DNA of 64,000 bases, taken from assembly GCA_949289845.1 (NCBI GenBank), contig CASEPN010000001.1, positions 430,887 through 494,886 on the forward strand, read 5' to 3'. The position numbers were made by a program, and so were the translations under genes. Origin of the DNA: an uncultured Bacillota bacterium. GTDB lineage: Bacteria; Bacillota_I; Bacilli_A; RFN20; CAG-826. The first letter of the stretch is position 1. Every line of letters starts with the position of its first letter. The notes below the pieces were generated by a model that was not told the origin of the DNA, did no database searches, and was given only the letters and a program-made list of their open reading frames with translations. This document shows, piece after piece, positions 42,615-50,828 of this stretch.

Positions 42615-43826
42615 CTATTCTCCCTTCCCGGCCCGGCTCAGGGTGCTGACCCCGGCGTAGCCTTCCTCCATGGTCCCGCGGTAGGCCCCGCGGGCGGCGA
42701 TCGCCCCCAGGAGGGGGATGAGCCCCGGGTCCATGGCCCCCGGGACGTCGGGCATGAGGGTCCTGGCGGAGGAGACGCGCGGGAGCGAAAGCCTCCCGAG
42801 CTCCTCCCCGAGCCCGCGGAGGAGGGCGCCCCGCCCTCCGAGGAGGAGGGGGACCTTCATCTCCTGCGGGAGGCGCGCGCTTTCCGCGATCTGGAGGAGA
42901 GGGGCGCGCAGCCGTTCCCCGTAGGTCTTCAGGAAGCGGCGGATGCTCTCGTCGAGGGCGCCCTGGTATAGGGGGCGCCCCTCCTTCTCGAGGAGCGGCT
43001 CCTCGTGCTTCCACCTCTTCCCCACGAGCCCGCGCCTCTCCTTGAGGAGGGAAGCCTCCTCATGGGTCAGCTGGAGCTCGCGGGCGAGGTGGTCGGTGAG
43101 GTCCTCGCTCCCGAGGTCGAAGTAGCTCGCGGCGAAGGGCTTCCCCTTCCCCACGAGGGTCATGACGGTGCGCCGGGCGCCGATGTCGCAGTAGAAGTAG
43201 GCGTCGGGAACGTCCGGCTCCCCTTCCAGAAGGCAGGAGGCGGCATAGCTCTCGACGAAGAGCTGCTCGACCCGGAAGCCAGCGCTCTCGACGAGCTGGC
43301 GGTAGTTCACCACGAGGGACTCCGGAAGGACATGGAGCATCGCCTTCATCGTGAGGACGTCGGAGCGCCTGCCGATCGGGGGCTTCCTGGAGATGGTGCC
43401 GTCCGATAGGAGGAAGCACTCCGGGACGATGTCGACGAGGCGGTAGCCCTCGGGGATCCTTTCCTTCCGAACGAGGGTGTGGACGTTGCTCACGTCCAGC
43501 TGCCCGATGACGTCGTCCCCGCTCACCACGTGCGTCCCCTTCTCGCACTGGAAGACGGCGAGGGAAAGGGAAGGGAGCAGGAGCACCGCGCTCCCGGAGT
43601 CGAGCTTCGCCCCCAGCTGGTCCTCGTCCCGCTCGCGGAAGGAGCGGAGCACCTGGCGGATGGCCTTGGTCTCCTCCTCCGTGTTCTTCCCGGGATGGAA
43701 GGGGCAGGGCAAGGGCCGCTCGGCCTTGTGGACGGGGACGGGGCGCCCGCCCCGCGCGTAGCCGGCCAGGTACTTGACCGAGCCCGTCCCGATCTCGATC
43801 GCCGCAGTGTACTTCGTCGTGCTCAT
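42615..43826 (-). CDS. ftsA: Cell-division protein FtsA (actin-like)
   Basis: It tethers FtsZ to the membrane. The 403-aa product has the actin-family phosphate loop AIEIGTGSVKYLAG, the DIGARRTVMTLV second loop, the adenosine region LLGGRGALLRGLGEELG, and the FtsA-specific inserted domain. The C-terminal tail is short and weakly amphipathic. AAGGAAAC precedes the ATG. An 18-bp perfect palindrome lies just upstream, and a terminator separates it from the rsmH side of the cluster, so ftsA-ftsZ appear to be a separate unit. Confidence 0.88.
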   Translation of the reverse strand: MSTTKYTAAIEIGTGSVKYLAGYARGGRPVPVHKAERPLPCPFHPGKNTEEETKAIRQVLRSFRERDEDQLGAKLDSGSAVLLLPSLSLAVFQCEKGTHVVSGDDVIGQLDVSNVHTLVRKERIPEGYRLVDIVPECFLLSDGTISRKPPIGRRSDVLTMKAMLHVLPESLVVNYRQLVESAGFRVEQLFVESYAASCLLEGEPDVPDAYFYCDIGARRTVMTLVGKGKPFAASYFDLGSEDLTDHLARELQLTHEEASLLKERRGLVGKRWKHEEPLLEKEGRPLYQGALDESIRRFLKTYGERLRAPLLQIAESARLPQEMKVPLLLGGRGALLRGLGEELGRLSLPRVSSARTLMPDVPGAMDPGLIPLLGAIAARGAYRGTMEEGYAGVSTLSRAGKGE

Positions 43827-43837
43827 GTTTCCTTGGC

Positions 43838-43855
43838 TCCTATCTTAAGATAGGA
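43838..43855. promoter_or_regulatory. 18-bp perfect palindrome before ftsA
   Basis: TCCTATCTTAAGATAGGA is a perfect inverted repeat ending 12 bp before the ftsA start, within an AT-rich gap. It could be a repressor operator or an mRNA hairpin close to the ribosome site. Confidence 0.6.
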
Positions 43856-43887
43856 CCCTTTCCGATTCAACTAGCTTCATGATAGGA

Positions 43888-43907
43888 AACTAGTAGTTTT
43901 CTAGTTA
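43888..43907. repeat. AT-rich repeat copy (a) in the ftsA leader
   Basis: AACTAGTAGTTTTCTAGTTA. It is the same as copy (b) at 45688-45713 apart from one substitution and a 3-nt deletion. Its ends form AACTAG/CTAGTT. Confidence 0.5.
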
Positions 43908-43919
43908 TGCCTTCCATCG

Positions 43920-43944
43920 AAAAAGGGACGCCTTCCGACGTCCC
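43920..43944 (-). terminator. Terminator between the ftsL-like gene and ftsA
   Basis: On the minus strand GGGACG and CGTCCC form a stem followed by TTTTT. It ends the mraZ-rsmH-ftsL transcript. Confidence 0.75.
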
Positions 43945-43997
43945 TTCATTCCCCCTGCCGGAAGGAGAGGCCGGCAGGAGGGAGGAATGGGCTGGTT

Positions 43998-44234
43998 CTA
44001 CTCGCCCTCCGATAGGGGAAGGTTCTCCTCTTCCCCTTCCTCCCCCTCCTCCTCGAGGACCTGGGAGGTCTCCTCGACCGCCTTGGCCTGGGCGAGGCGG
44101 TAGCTGATGCCGACGGGGATCGCCGCGGCGCCGGCGAGCGAAAGGAAGAGGAGCCCCAGGAGGCAGCTCGCCCGGAGGCGGTAGTAGAGGCGGCGATGCC
44201 CGGTCTTCTCGAGCTTGTCCTTCATCATGATCAT
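43998..44234 (-). CDS. Small bitopic membrane protein, FtsL-like
   Basis: The 78-aa protein has a basic N-terminus, one membrane helix (about residues 26-46, SCLLGLLFLSLAGAAAIPVGI) and an acidic outside tail (EEEGEEGEEEN). It starts with an ATGA overlap after rsmH, exactly where ftsL sits in Bacilli. Position and topology suggest an FtsL-like divisome component. The outside part is much shorter than a normal FtsL coiled coil, so this is an inference. Confidence 0.6.
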   Translation of the reverse strand: MIMMKDKLEKTGHRRLYYRLRASCLLGLLFLSLAGAAAIPVGISYRLAQAKAVEETSQVLEEEGEEGEEENLPLSEGE

Positions 44235-45160
44235 GGGCGGATCCTCCTGATGGCACGGAGCTTGGCGCTCTTGGCGCGGCGGTTCCGTTCGACTTCCTCC
44301 TCGCTTGGGAGGATGGGGCGCGGCGTGAGGTCCTCGAAGGAAGGGACCTCGTCGACGGGATGGTGGCGGGATCCCTCGACCCTTGATAGGGCGCGGAAGC
44401 GCCTCTTCACGAGCCGGTCCTCGAGGGAATGGAAGGTGATGATGGCGACGACTCCCCCGAGCGCGAGGGCCTCGGGGATGTCCCGGAGCATGTCCTCTAG
44501 CGCCCCGAGCTCGTCGTTGACGGCGATCCTTAGTGCCTGGAAGGTTTGCTTCGCGGGATGGCCCTTCCCGTGGATGCCCTTCGGCCCCTTGGCCTCGCGG
44601 ACGAGGTCCACGAGCTCCCCGGTCGTCCTCACGGGACGCCCTTCCTCCCTCCTCCGGACGATGAGGCGGGCGATGCGGGAGGCGTCATGCTCCTCCCCAT
44701 ACTCGAGGAGGATCTTCCGGAGCGAGCGCTCGTCGAGCTCCTCCAGGAGGCGGGCGGCGCTCTTCCCCTTCCCGGGGTCCATCCTCATGTCGAGAGGGGC
44801 GTCCTTCCTATAGGAGAAGCCCCGCTCCCCCTCGTCGAACTGGGGGCTGCTCACCCCGAGGTCGGCGAGGATGCCGTCGACCTTCCCGATTCCCCGGGAA
44901 CGAATCTCCCCGAGGAAGTCCCGGAAGTTCGCCCTCACGACCTCGTGCTCCCCGGGAAGGGAGGAGAGGCGCTTGCCTCCTTCCTCGATGGCCTCGGGGT
45001 CGACGTCGAAGGAGAGGAGGAGTCCTGTCCCCTGAAGGCGATGGAGGATCGCCTCCGAGTGGCCGCCTCTTCCGAGGGTCAGGTCGAGGTAGGTCCCCCC
45101 GGGCCTCACGTCGAGGAGGCGGAGCGCCTCCTCTAGGAGGACCGGCTCATGGGCGCCCAT
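44231..45160 (-). CDS. rsmH: 16S rRNA (cytosine-N4) methyltransferase RsmH/MraW
   Basis: It methylates C1402 of 16S rRNA. The 309-aa product begins with HEPVLLEEALRLL and has the SAM site YLDLTLGRGGHSEAIL and the family motifs GILADLGVSSPQFDE and TFHSLEDRLVKRRFR. It overlaps mraZ by 14 bp and the ftsL-like gene by ATGA. Identification is firm. Confidence 0.97.
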   Translation of the reverse strand: MGAHEPVLLEEALRLLDVRPGGTYLDLTLGRGGHSEAILHRLQGTGLLLSFDVDPEAIEEGGKRLSSLPGEHEVVRANFRDFLGEIRSRGIGKVDGILADLGVSSPQFDEGERGFSYRKDAPLDMRMDPGKGKSAARLLEELDERSLRKILLEYGEEHDASRIARLIVRRREEGRPVRTTGELVDLVREAKGPKGIHGKGHPAKQTFQALRIAVNDELGALEDMLRDIPEALALGGVVAIITFHSLEDRLVKRRFRALSRVEGSRHHPVDEVPSFEDLTPRPILPSEEEVERNRRAKSAKLRAIRRIRP

Positions 45161-45590
45161 TGCGGGACACCCTTTCCGCGAGCTCCTCGAAGCCCGGCGC
45201 TTTCTTGGCGAGGTACTCCTCGTAGGCCTTCTGGTCCCACACCTCGAAGTGGTCGAGGGCGCCGATGATGGCGACCTCCGTCCCGATCATGAGCCTCCGG
45301 AGGAGTTCCGTCGGAAGCTGGGCGCGGCCATGGGAGTCGACCTGGAGGGGTTCGACGCTGGCGGCGCTGAGCCTCACGTAGTCGCGGGCGTCCTGGTCGA
45401 GGTAGTCCCGCCCTTCGAGCTCGGAGAGCTTCTTCTCGAAGCCTTCCTCGTCGTAGACGGCAAGCGCCCCGTCGAATCCCTGGAGGGCGAAAAGGGTCGC
45501 GCCGGGGGCGAACTTCGCCAGGCGCGAGGGGATCTGGAGGCGCCGCTTCTCGTCGAGGGAGCGGCTATAGGTCCCGAAATACTTTCCCAC
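45147..45590 (-). CDS. mraZ: Transcriptional regulator MraZ
   Basis: This DNA-binding regulator of the division cluster normally represses its own operon. The product from the GTG at 45590 is 147 aa, with two SpoVT/AbrB-like halves (YFGTYSRSLDEKRRLQIPSRL, and VDSHGRAQLPTELLRRL). The GTG is preferred because GAGGTGG precedes it and the predicted transcription start falls between it and the ATG at 45611. TGGGA repeats overlapping the GTG fit autoregulation. Confidence 0.92.
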   Translation of the reverse strand: MGKYFGTYSRSLDEKRRLQIPSRLAKFAPGATLFALQGFDGALAVYDEEGFEKKLSELEGRDYLDQDARDYVRLSAASVEPLQVDSHGRAQLPTELLRRLMIGTEVAIIGALDHFEVWDQKAYEEYLAKKAPGFEELAERVSRNGRP

Positions 45591-45599
45591 TTTTTCCCA
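45585..45599 (-). promoter_or_regulatory. MraZ box
   Basis: On the minus strand TGGGA, 5 bp, TGGGA. This is the direct-repeat spacing known for MraZ operators. It overlaps the mraZ ribosome site and GTG start. Confidence 0.65.
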
Positions 45600-45611
45600 C
45601 CTCGCGCACAT

Positions 45612-45640
45612 AGGATAGTGCCTTGCGCCCAGCTATCCAA
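45612..45640 (-). promoter_or_regulatory. mraZ promoter
   Basis: On the minus strand TTGGAT (45635-45640), a 17-bp spacer and TATCCT (45612-45617). It places transcription start near 45605. Confidence 0.6.
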
Positions 45641-45655
45641 GGGATTTCGCGCACG

Positions 45656-45687
45656 AAAAAAGGCGGGATGAGGACGACCCACCCGCC
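45656..45687 (-). terminator. Terminator after pheS-pheT-DUF177
   Basis: On the minus strand GGCGGG and CCCGCC form the stem, followed by TTTTTT. Confidence 0.75.
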
Positions 45688-45713
45688 AATTAGTAGTTTT
45701 CTTGTAGTTAACT
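45688..45713. repeat. AT-rich repeat copy (b)
   Basis: 26 bp starting AATTAGTAGTTTTCTTG, overlapping the stop codon of the DUF177 gene. It is closely similar to copies at 43888 and 51038. Confidence 0.5.
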
Positions 45714-46155
45714 AGTTATTCTCGGAATTCTCTTCCGTCTTGTCCTCATCGAGCATTTCGGAGCGGACGACCCGGAGGGGCAGCTCGGAGCGGATGGCGA
45801 GGGCCGCGACGAGGGAAATGTCGAGCTCCTTCCCTGGGAGGATGTAGACGAGGGAGTCCTCCTCCCCCACCAGCTCCTCCTCAAGCGAGGGGTCCTCCTC
45901 GTCGAAGACGTAGACGGGCTCCTCGAGGAAGGCGCGGTAGGGGAAGGGCTCGAGATCCTCCCCGTCCTCGAGGGTGAGCTCAGCCTCGGCAGTGAGGGCA
46001 AGGCGGATCGCCCCGGGGGCGAGGCGTTCCATCACGCCCTTGTAGCGGAGCCCTTCCATCGCAAGGAGAGGCGTCCTGGGGACGAAGCCCCCCGGGAGCC
46101 CTTCCCCTTCGAAGGGGGTCGGGCTGAAGGGCACCTGAGCCTTCAGGATCCTCAC
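45712..46155 (-). CDS. DUF177 (YceD-like) protein
   Basis: The 147-aa product has the YceD/YlbN-type layout: an N-terminal VPFSPTPFEGEGLPGGFV, a central beta region, and the typical late motif ILPGKELDISLVAALAIRSE followed by LPLRVV. YceD is linked to 23S rRNA accumulation and normally precedes rpmF (L32). No rpmF follows here. The GTG at 46155 overlaps the pheT stop (GTGA). The C-terminus is acidic and Asn-rich. Family assignment is moderate. Confidence 0.6.
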   Translation of the reverse strand: MRILKAQVPFSPTPFEGEGLPGGFVPRTPLLAMEGLRYKGVMERLAPGAIRLALTAEAELTLEDGEDLEPFPYRAFLEEPVYVFDEEDPSLEEELVGEEDSLVYILPGKELDISLVAALAIRSELPLRVVRSEMLDEDKTEENSENN

Positions 46156-48530
46156 GAGCGCACCTCCGCGCCGAGTTTCTCCTCGAGGGCCTTCCGCGCC
46201 TTCTCCACGGCTTCCTGGATCTCCTCCTCGCCGAGGGTCTTCCCCTCGTCCTGGAGGAAGAGGGCGATCGCCAGGGACCTCTTCCCCGCGGGAATCCCTT
46301 CCCCGCGGTACTCGTCGAAGGGAAGGACGTCCTTGATGAGACGGGAGGCGCGGGAGGCGCATTCCTTCACCTCGCGGAAGGGAATCCCTTCCCCGAGGAG
46401 GAGGGCGAGGTCCCTCCTCGTCCCCGGGAAGCGCGGGGGCACCTTGGCCTTGCTCCCCTCCCCGGGAAGGGAGAGGAGGAGCGAGAGGTCGATCTCCATG
46501 AGCGAGCCGGAGCGGAGCCCTCTCTTCTTGAGCTCGCTGGGGTGGAGCTCGCCGAGGACGGCGAGCGTCTCCTTCCCGAGGCTTGCGAGGGCGCTCCTCC
46601 CGGGGTGGAACTCCTGGCGGTCCGTCTTAAGAGGCACGTAACGAACCCGCCCATCCTTGATCCCGAGGAACTGGAGGATGTCCTCGAGGATGCCCTTGAG
46701 GTCATAGAAGCCGTAAGGCGCCCTCTCCATGAGCGAACGGGTCTTCCTCTCCCCCATGAGGGCGATGGCGAGCCTCTCGCCCTGCTTCCCCTTGGCGAAC
46801 GCCTCGCCCATCTCGAAGAAGGCGAGGTCGCTCACCTGGCGGGCCTGGTTATGGGCCATCGCCTCGATGAGGGAGGGAAGGAGGCTCTTCCGGTAGGAGA
46901 GGCGGTCCTCGGTGAGGGGGTTCCTGACCCGGAGGGACTCCCCTTCCAGGAGATAGGGATAGCTTCCTTCCTCTTCCTTCGGGAGGAGGGAGTAGGTGAG
47001 GGCCTCGGTGAGCCCCTTGTGGCGGAGGAGCCGCCGGAGGGCCCTCTTCCTTTCCTGGCGGGGCGTGAGCCCTCCCTCGGGAGGAAGGGCCGGGAGCCTC
47101 GAAGGCACCTTCCCGTAGCCGAGGAGGCGGATGACCTCCTCGGAGATGTCCGCTTCCCCGAGGACGTCGATCCGGCGGAGAGGCACCTCGACGAGGAGGG
47201 CGTCCCCGTCCTTCTCGACGTGGAAGCTCTCGCTTTCGAGGGCGGACAGAACCTCGTTCTCGTCCAGGCTCGTCCCGAGCCTCCGGTTGATCGCAAGGAG
47301 GCTCGTCCTGATCTTCCTTGGGGCAGGGACGCTCCCTCCATATAGGGCAATCCCCGAGAGGGAGTCGGGCTCGGAAAGCTCCTTCACGAGGGCAAGCGCG
47401 TAGGCAAGCGCCTCCTCCTGGAGGGGGGCGATGCCTTTAGCGAAGCGCTGGCTGCTCTCGCTCTGGAGGCCGAGCCTCGTGGAGGTCCTCCTGACGCAAG
47501 CCCCGTCGAAGAGGGCGCTCTCGACGAGGATGTTCCTCGTGCCCTCGTCCACCGCGCACTCCATCGAGGTCATCACGCCCCCGAGGCACATCGTCCTGCC
47601 CTTGGAGGCGATCGAGATGTCCCCTTTCTTCAGGAGGTACTTCTTCCCGTCCATGGCCTCCCACTCGCCCTCGATGTCGTCCCGGGCCTCGAGCTTTCCT
47701 TCCGGAAGCTTGTCGAGGTCGTACATGTTGAAGGGCTGGCCGGTGAGGAGCATCGCGTAGTTCCCGATGTCGACGATGTTGTTGATGGGGCGGACCCCGG
47801 AGGCGATGAGCCGGAGGCGGAGCCACCGGGGCGAGGGATGGATCTTGACTCCCCTTGCCTCGGCAAGGGCGAAGCGCGCGCACTTCTCCGTCCTCGAGGA
47901 AGGAAGGACGGAGGGGGCCCTCCCCTCGATGAGGGGGGCCTTCGGGATCCGGAGCTCCCGATGGAGGAGGGTCGATGCCTCCTGGGCGACCTGGACCATC
48001 GCGTTCATGTCGCTCCGGTTAGCGAGGAGCTTGAGCTCGAGGACGACGTCGTCGAGCCCGAGGTAGGAAAGGGGCTCCGCCCCGACGGGGGCGTCCTCCG
48101 GCAGCTCCTCGATCCCCGCGCACTGGGCCTCGGAAAGGAACTTCCGGTCCATCCCGAGCTCAAGGAGGGAGCAGCACATCCCGTCGCTTTCCACGCCCCG
48201 GATCTTGCTCTTCTTGATCGTGATGCCGGGGAGGAGGGCCCCTTCCGTCGCGACGATGACCTTGAGGCCCTCCCGCGCGTTGGGGGCGCCGCAGACGATC
48301 TGGTGGATCCCTCTCTCCTCCCCCTCGTCCACCTGGAGGACGTGGAGATGGTCGCTATCGGGATGGGGAAGGCAGGAAAGGATCTTCCCGATCACGAGCC
48401 CCGTCCCCGAGGCGAGGGGGCGGATCTCCTCCACCTCGACCCCGGCGAGGGTCATCTTCTCCGCGAGCTCCTTTGGGGAGACGCCCGTCAAATCGACGTA
48501 CTCCCCGAGCCACTTGTAGGAAACCTTCAT
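46152..48530 (-). CDS. pheT: Phenylalanyl-tRNA synthetase beta subunit
   Basis: The 792-aa product is full length. It has the N-terminal MKVSYKWLGEYVDL, the tRNA-binding OB domain (GLVIGKILSCLPHPDSDHLHV), B3/B4 editing region, B5 domain, catalytic-like core and C-terminal anticodon-binding domain (RFPGTRRDLALLLGEGIPF). The gene follows pheS by 3 bp and forms the alpha2-beta2 enzyme with it. Confidence 0.97.
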   Translation of the reverse strand: MKVSYKWLGEYVDLTGVSPKELAEKMTLAGVEVEEIRPLASGTGLVIGKILSCLPHPDSDHLHVLQVDEGEERGIHQIVCGAPNAREGLKVIVATEGALLPGITIKKSKIRGVESDGMCCSLLELGMDRKFLSEAQCAGIEELPEDAPVGAEPLSYLGLDDVVLELKLLANRSDMNAMVQVAQEASTLLHRELRIPKAPLIEGRAPSVLPSSRTEKCARFALAEARGVKIHPSPRWLRLRLIASGVRPINNIVDIGNYAMLLTGQPFNMYDLDKLPEGKLEARDDIEGEWEAMDGKKYLLKKGDISIASKGRTMCLGGVMTSMECAVDEGTRNILVESALFDGACVRRTSTRLGLQSESSQRFAKGIAPLQEEALAYALALVKELSEPDSLSGIALYGGSVPAPRKIRTSLLAINRRLGTSLDENEVLSALESESFHVEKDGDALLVEVPLRRIDVLGEADISEEVIRLLGYGKVPSRLPALPPEGGLTPRQERKRALRRLLRHKGLTEALTYSLLPKEEEGSYPYLLEGESLRVRNPLTEDRLSYRKSLLPSLIEAMAHNQARQVSDLAFFEMGEAFAKGKQGERLAIALMGERKTRSLMERAPYGFYDLKGILEDILQFLGIKDGRVRYVPLKTDRQEFHPGRSALASLGKETLAVLGELHPSELKKRGLRSGSLMEIDLSLLLSLPGEGSKAKVPPRFPGTRRDLALLLGEGIPFREVKECASRASRLIKDVLPFDEYRGEGIPAGKRSLAIALFLQDEGKTLGEEEIQEAVEKARKALEEKLGAEVRS

Positions 48531-48533
48531 CTT

Positions 48534-49580
48534 CTACTCCTCCTCATGGAAGCCCGCGAGGAAGCGGGCGTCGTCCTGGTAGAAGCGCCGGATGTCGTCG
48601 ATGCCGTAGCGGAGCATCGCCACGCGCTCGATGCCGACCCCGAAGGCGAAGCCCTGGTAGCGCTCCGGGTCGTAGCCGCCCTTCCTCAATACGTCGGGAT
48701 GGACCTCCCCGGCCCCGAGGATCTCGATCCAGCCCGTCCCCTTGCACATGGGGCAGCCCTTTCCCTCGCAGCGCGCGCAGCTCACGTCGACCTCGACGGA
48801 AGGCTCGGTGAAGGGGAAGTAGGAGCTCCGGAGGCGGATCTCGCGCTTCTCCCCGAACATCTTCCTCGCGAAGAGGGCGAGGGTGCCCTTGAGGTCGGCC
48901 ATCGAGACGTCCTCCCCGACGAGGAGGCCCTCGACCTGGCCGAACTGGTGGCTGTGGGTCATGTCGTCGTCGTCCCGGCGATAGCACTTCCCCGGCGAGA
49001 TGATGGCGAGCGGCCCCTTCTCCTCGTTCTCCTCGAGGACGTGCGCCTGGGAGGCGGAGGTCTGGGTGCGGAGGAGCCCTTCCCCTTCGAGGTAGAAGGT
49101 GTCCTGCATGTCGCGGGCGGGGTGGTCCCCGGGCATGTTCAGGAGCTCGAAGTTATAGCGCTCCGTCTCCACGTCATGCCCTTCCTCGACCCGGTAGCCC
49201 ATCTCCGTGAAGATCGAGACGATCTCATCCTCGATGAGGCGGAAGGGGTTGATCGCGCCAACCCCGCCCCTTCTCCCGGGAAGGGTGACGTCGACTCTCT
49301 CCTCCTCGAGCTTCCGGGCGAGCTCTTCCTCGCGGAGGGCCCTTTCCTTCTCCTGGAAGAGGGACTCGAGAGACCTCCTCGCCTCGTTGAGGAAGGCGCC
49401 CAGGCGCCCCCTCTCCTCGGGGGAAGCCTCGCGGAGCCTTCCCATCAGGGCGCTCAGAGGCGCCTTCTTGCTCAGGTGGCGGTTCCGCCACTCCTGGAGG
49501 GAAGGAAGGGAAAGGACCTCCTTAAGCTCCTTCTCCGCCTCTTCCCGGAGGCGCCCTGCCTCCTGGATCGCTTCTTCCAT
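48534..49580 (-). CDS. pheS: Phenylalanyl-tRNA synthetase alpha subunit
   Basis: The 348-aa product has the N-terminal coiled coil, class II motifs (DTFYLEGEGLLRTQTSASQ, YRRDDDDMTHSHQFGQVEGLLVGE) and the late FAFGVGIERVAMLRYG. An extra Cys cluster (CARCEGKGCPMCKG) between motifs 2 and 3 is typical of this subtype. The ATG at 49580 has AAGGAGG upstream. The longer frame runs into the T-box leader. Expression is controlled by tRNA-Phe through that leader. Confidence 0.97.
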   Translation of the reverse strand: MEEAIQEAGRLREEAEKELKEVLSLPSLQEWRNRHLSKKAPLSALMGRLREASPEERGRLGAFLNEARRSLESLFQEKERALREEELARKLEEERVDVTLPGRRGGVGAINPFRLIEDEIVSIFTEMGYRVEEGHDVETERYNFELLNMPGDHPARDMQDTFYLEGEGLLRTQTSASQAHVLEENEEKGPLAIISPGKCYRRDDDDMTHSHQFGQVEGLLVGEDVSMADLKGTLALFARKMFGEKREIRLRSSYFPFTEPSVEVDVSCARCEGKGCPMCKGTGWIEILGAGEVHPDVLRKGGYDPERYQGFAFGVGIERVAMLRYGIDDIRRFYQDDARFLAGFHEEE

Positions 49581-49587
49581 CCGGAAT

Positions 49588-49823
49588 ACCTCCTTCTTGA
49601 AACAAAAGGGACGGCCGGGAACGGGCAATCGCCCGCGGTGCCATCCCGCTTCGGGCACGGCGTGCCCGCTCTTTCGCCCCTAACCCCGGGCGGGGGCGGG
49701 TCTCCCCGCGTCCTCCCGGGGCGAATTCGCCGGAGCCATCCCGGGGCGGTCTCTCTCCTCGCCCCTCCCACGTGGGAAGTTCCTGCCGGCTACTATTCCC
49801 GATCAACGGACTGGGGAATTATG
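49588..49823 (-). promoter_or_regulatory. T-box leader of pheST with possible -10
   Basis: On the minus strand a CATAAT -10 candidate (49818-49823) precedes a leader with a TTC phenylalanine specifier in GGCGAATTCGCC, a T-box core GGATGGCACCGCGGG, and a terminator-side stem ending in CCGTCCCTTTT. Confidence 0.88.
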
Positions 49824-49956
49824 CGCGGGCGCACGGGAAAGGGCTAGCCCGGGCTTGAGGAAAGCGTCTTGGAACAGAAGGGCAGGTTAGCGGCAGCGGG
49901 GCCTATATAGGGGGAGAGGGGGACGAAGAGATGCTTGGTTTTGAGGATGAGGAAGA

Positions 49957-50280
49957 ATGATTCTGTTCTATCCAAGGCGGAAACGTCATTTCAGGGGGCA
50001 TGCGACGAGGAACGGCTCCCATCCTTGCTATATCGTGGGAGAAACATCTTCCACATATCTGTATTTCGGACTGACTCACGCCAGAAAAAAGGGGAAGGGA
50101 CACGCGAACTATCGTCTTTCCGTCAACCCAAAGAAAGGCGACCCCAGCACCGCATACCTTCGGAAGGCGCTTTGCGAAGATGAAAAAAGGCGGTTCACCC
50201 TGATGCCTTACGCGAATTACGAAATCGCGGATGAAGATGATGACTACGTAGATGGCTTGCTAAAGAAAAGGAAGAAATAA
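49957..50280 (+). CDS. Small accessory protein of unknown family
   Basis: The 107-aa basic protein begins MILFYPRRKRHFRGHATRNG, then PCYIVGETSSTYLYFGLTHARKKG, NPKKGDPSTAYLRKAL, an acidic DEDDDYVDG and a KKRKK tail. AGGAAG lies just before the ATG, and a TATATA box is about 50 bp upstream. Base and codon use is less GC-rich than in neighbours. It lies in a gap between pheS and an RNA methyltransferase on the opposite strand. The shape resembles small mobile-element or toxin-like proteins, but I cannot assign a function. Confidence 0.55.
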   Translation: MILFYPRRKRHFRGHATRNGSHPCYIVGETSSTYLYFGLTHARKKGKGHANYRLSVNPKKGDPSTAYLRKALCEDEKRRFTLMPYANYEIADEDDDYVDGLLKKRKK

Positions 50281-50828
50281 AAAAACTTCCCGGCACGTAC
50301 AACTCCATCGCTGGCGACGCACCCATCGGGGGAAGCCACCATACTTAACCAGATTACCTCGGCAAGGTCAACTGATCGATGCATGCCCCGTCAGGCAACA
50401 AAGTCATCGCGATGCCCCGTCGCCTCAAAAAGCTCCGCCCGGGCCCGAAGTATCATGCCCCTGCGTTCCCCTGCCTCGGAAAGGAGACCGGAATGAAGAA
50501 GACGAAAGGTGAAGGTAAAGGACGTAACTCCCGTCGAGGCTTGCCCAAGCGTCCAGGAGCCAAGCGGAGCTGAGAATCACCTTTCGCAGCCCCCCACGGG
50601 CCAAGGCCATAAAATGCCCCTCCTCGAAAGACAAAGCCCTCCTTGATCAAGGACCGTTCGAAAGGCCTTGAAGAACAAGAGATGCAATGCGGACGCCGTA
50701 GGTCCCCGCTTCGGCAAGGCCAGCATCAGACGTGCTGGCAGCTGTATCTTGGGGCTTTCCGCAAGTCCGCTGGAGCTCTTCCCCAACGGAACGACAGGAA
50801 AGAACATTCCGCGGGAAGCGGCGCCTAG
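50281..50828. other. Gene-poor accessory region
   Basis: About 550 bp without a convincing gene. It contains short basic frames, for example a 26-codon plus frame at 50493-50573 preceded by AAGGAG. A stretch near 50297-50335 resembles sequence near 60572-60615. Codon bias and homology do not support longer frames. It may be decayed mobile DNA. Confidence 0.35.

Noticed and set aside
50379..50573. 64-codon basic frame
   Set aside because: It has weak start context, no homology I can recognise, and composition like random frames nearby. Only the last 26 codons have a ribosome site.
50281..50828. tmRNA, RNase P RNA or other structural RNA
   Set aside because: I looked for the tmRNA T-arm/CCA end and the conserved RNase P core on both strands and found neither.
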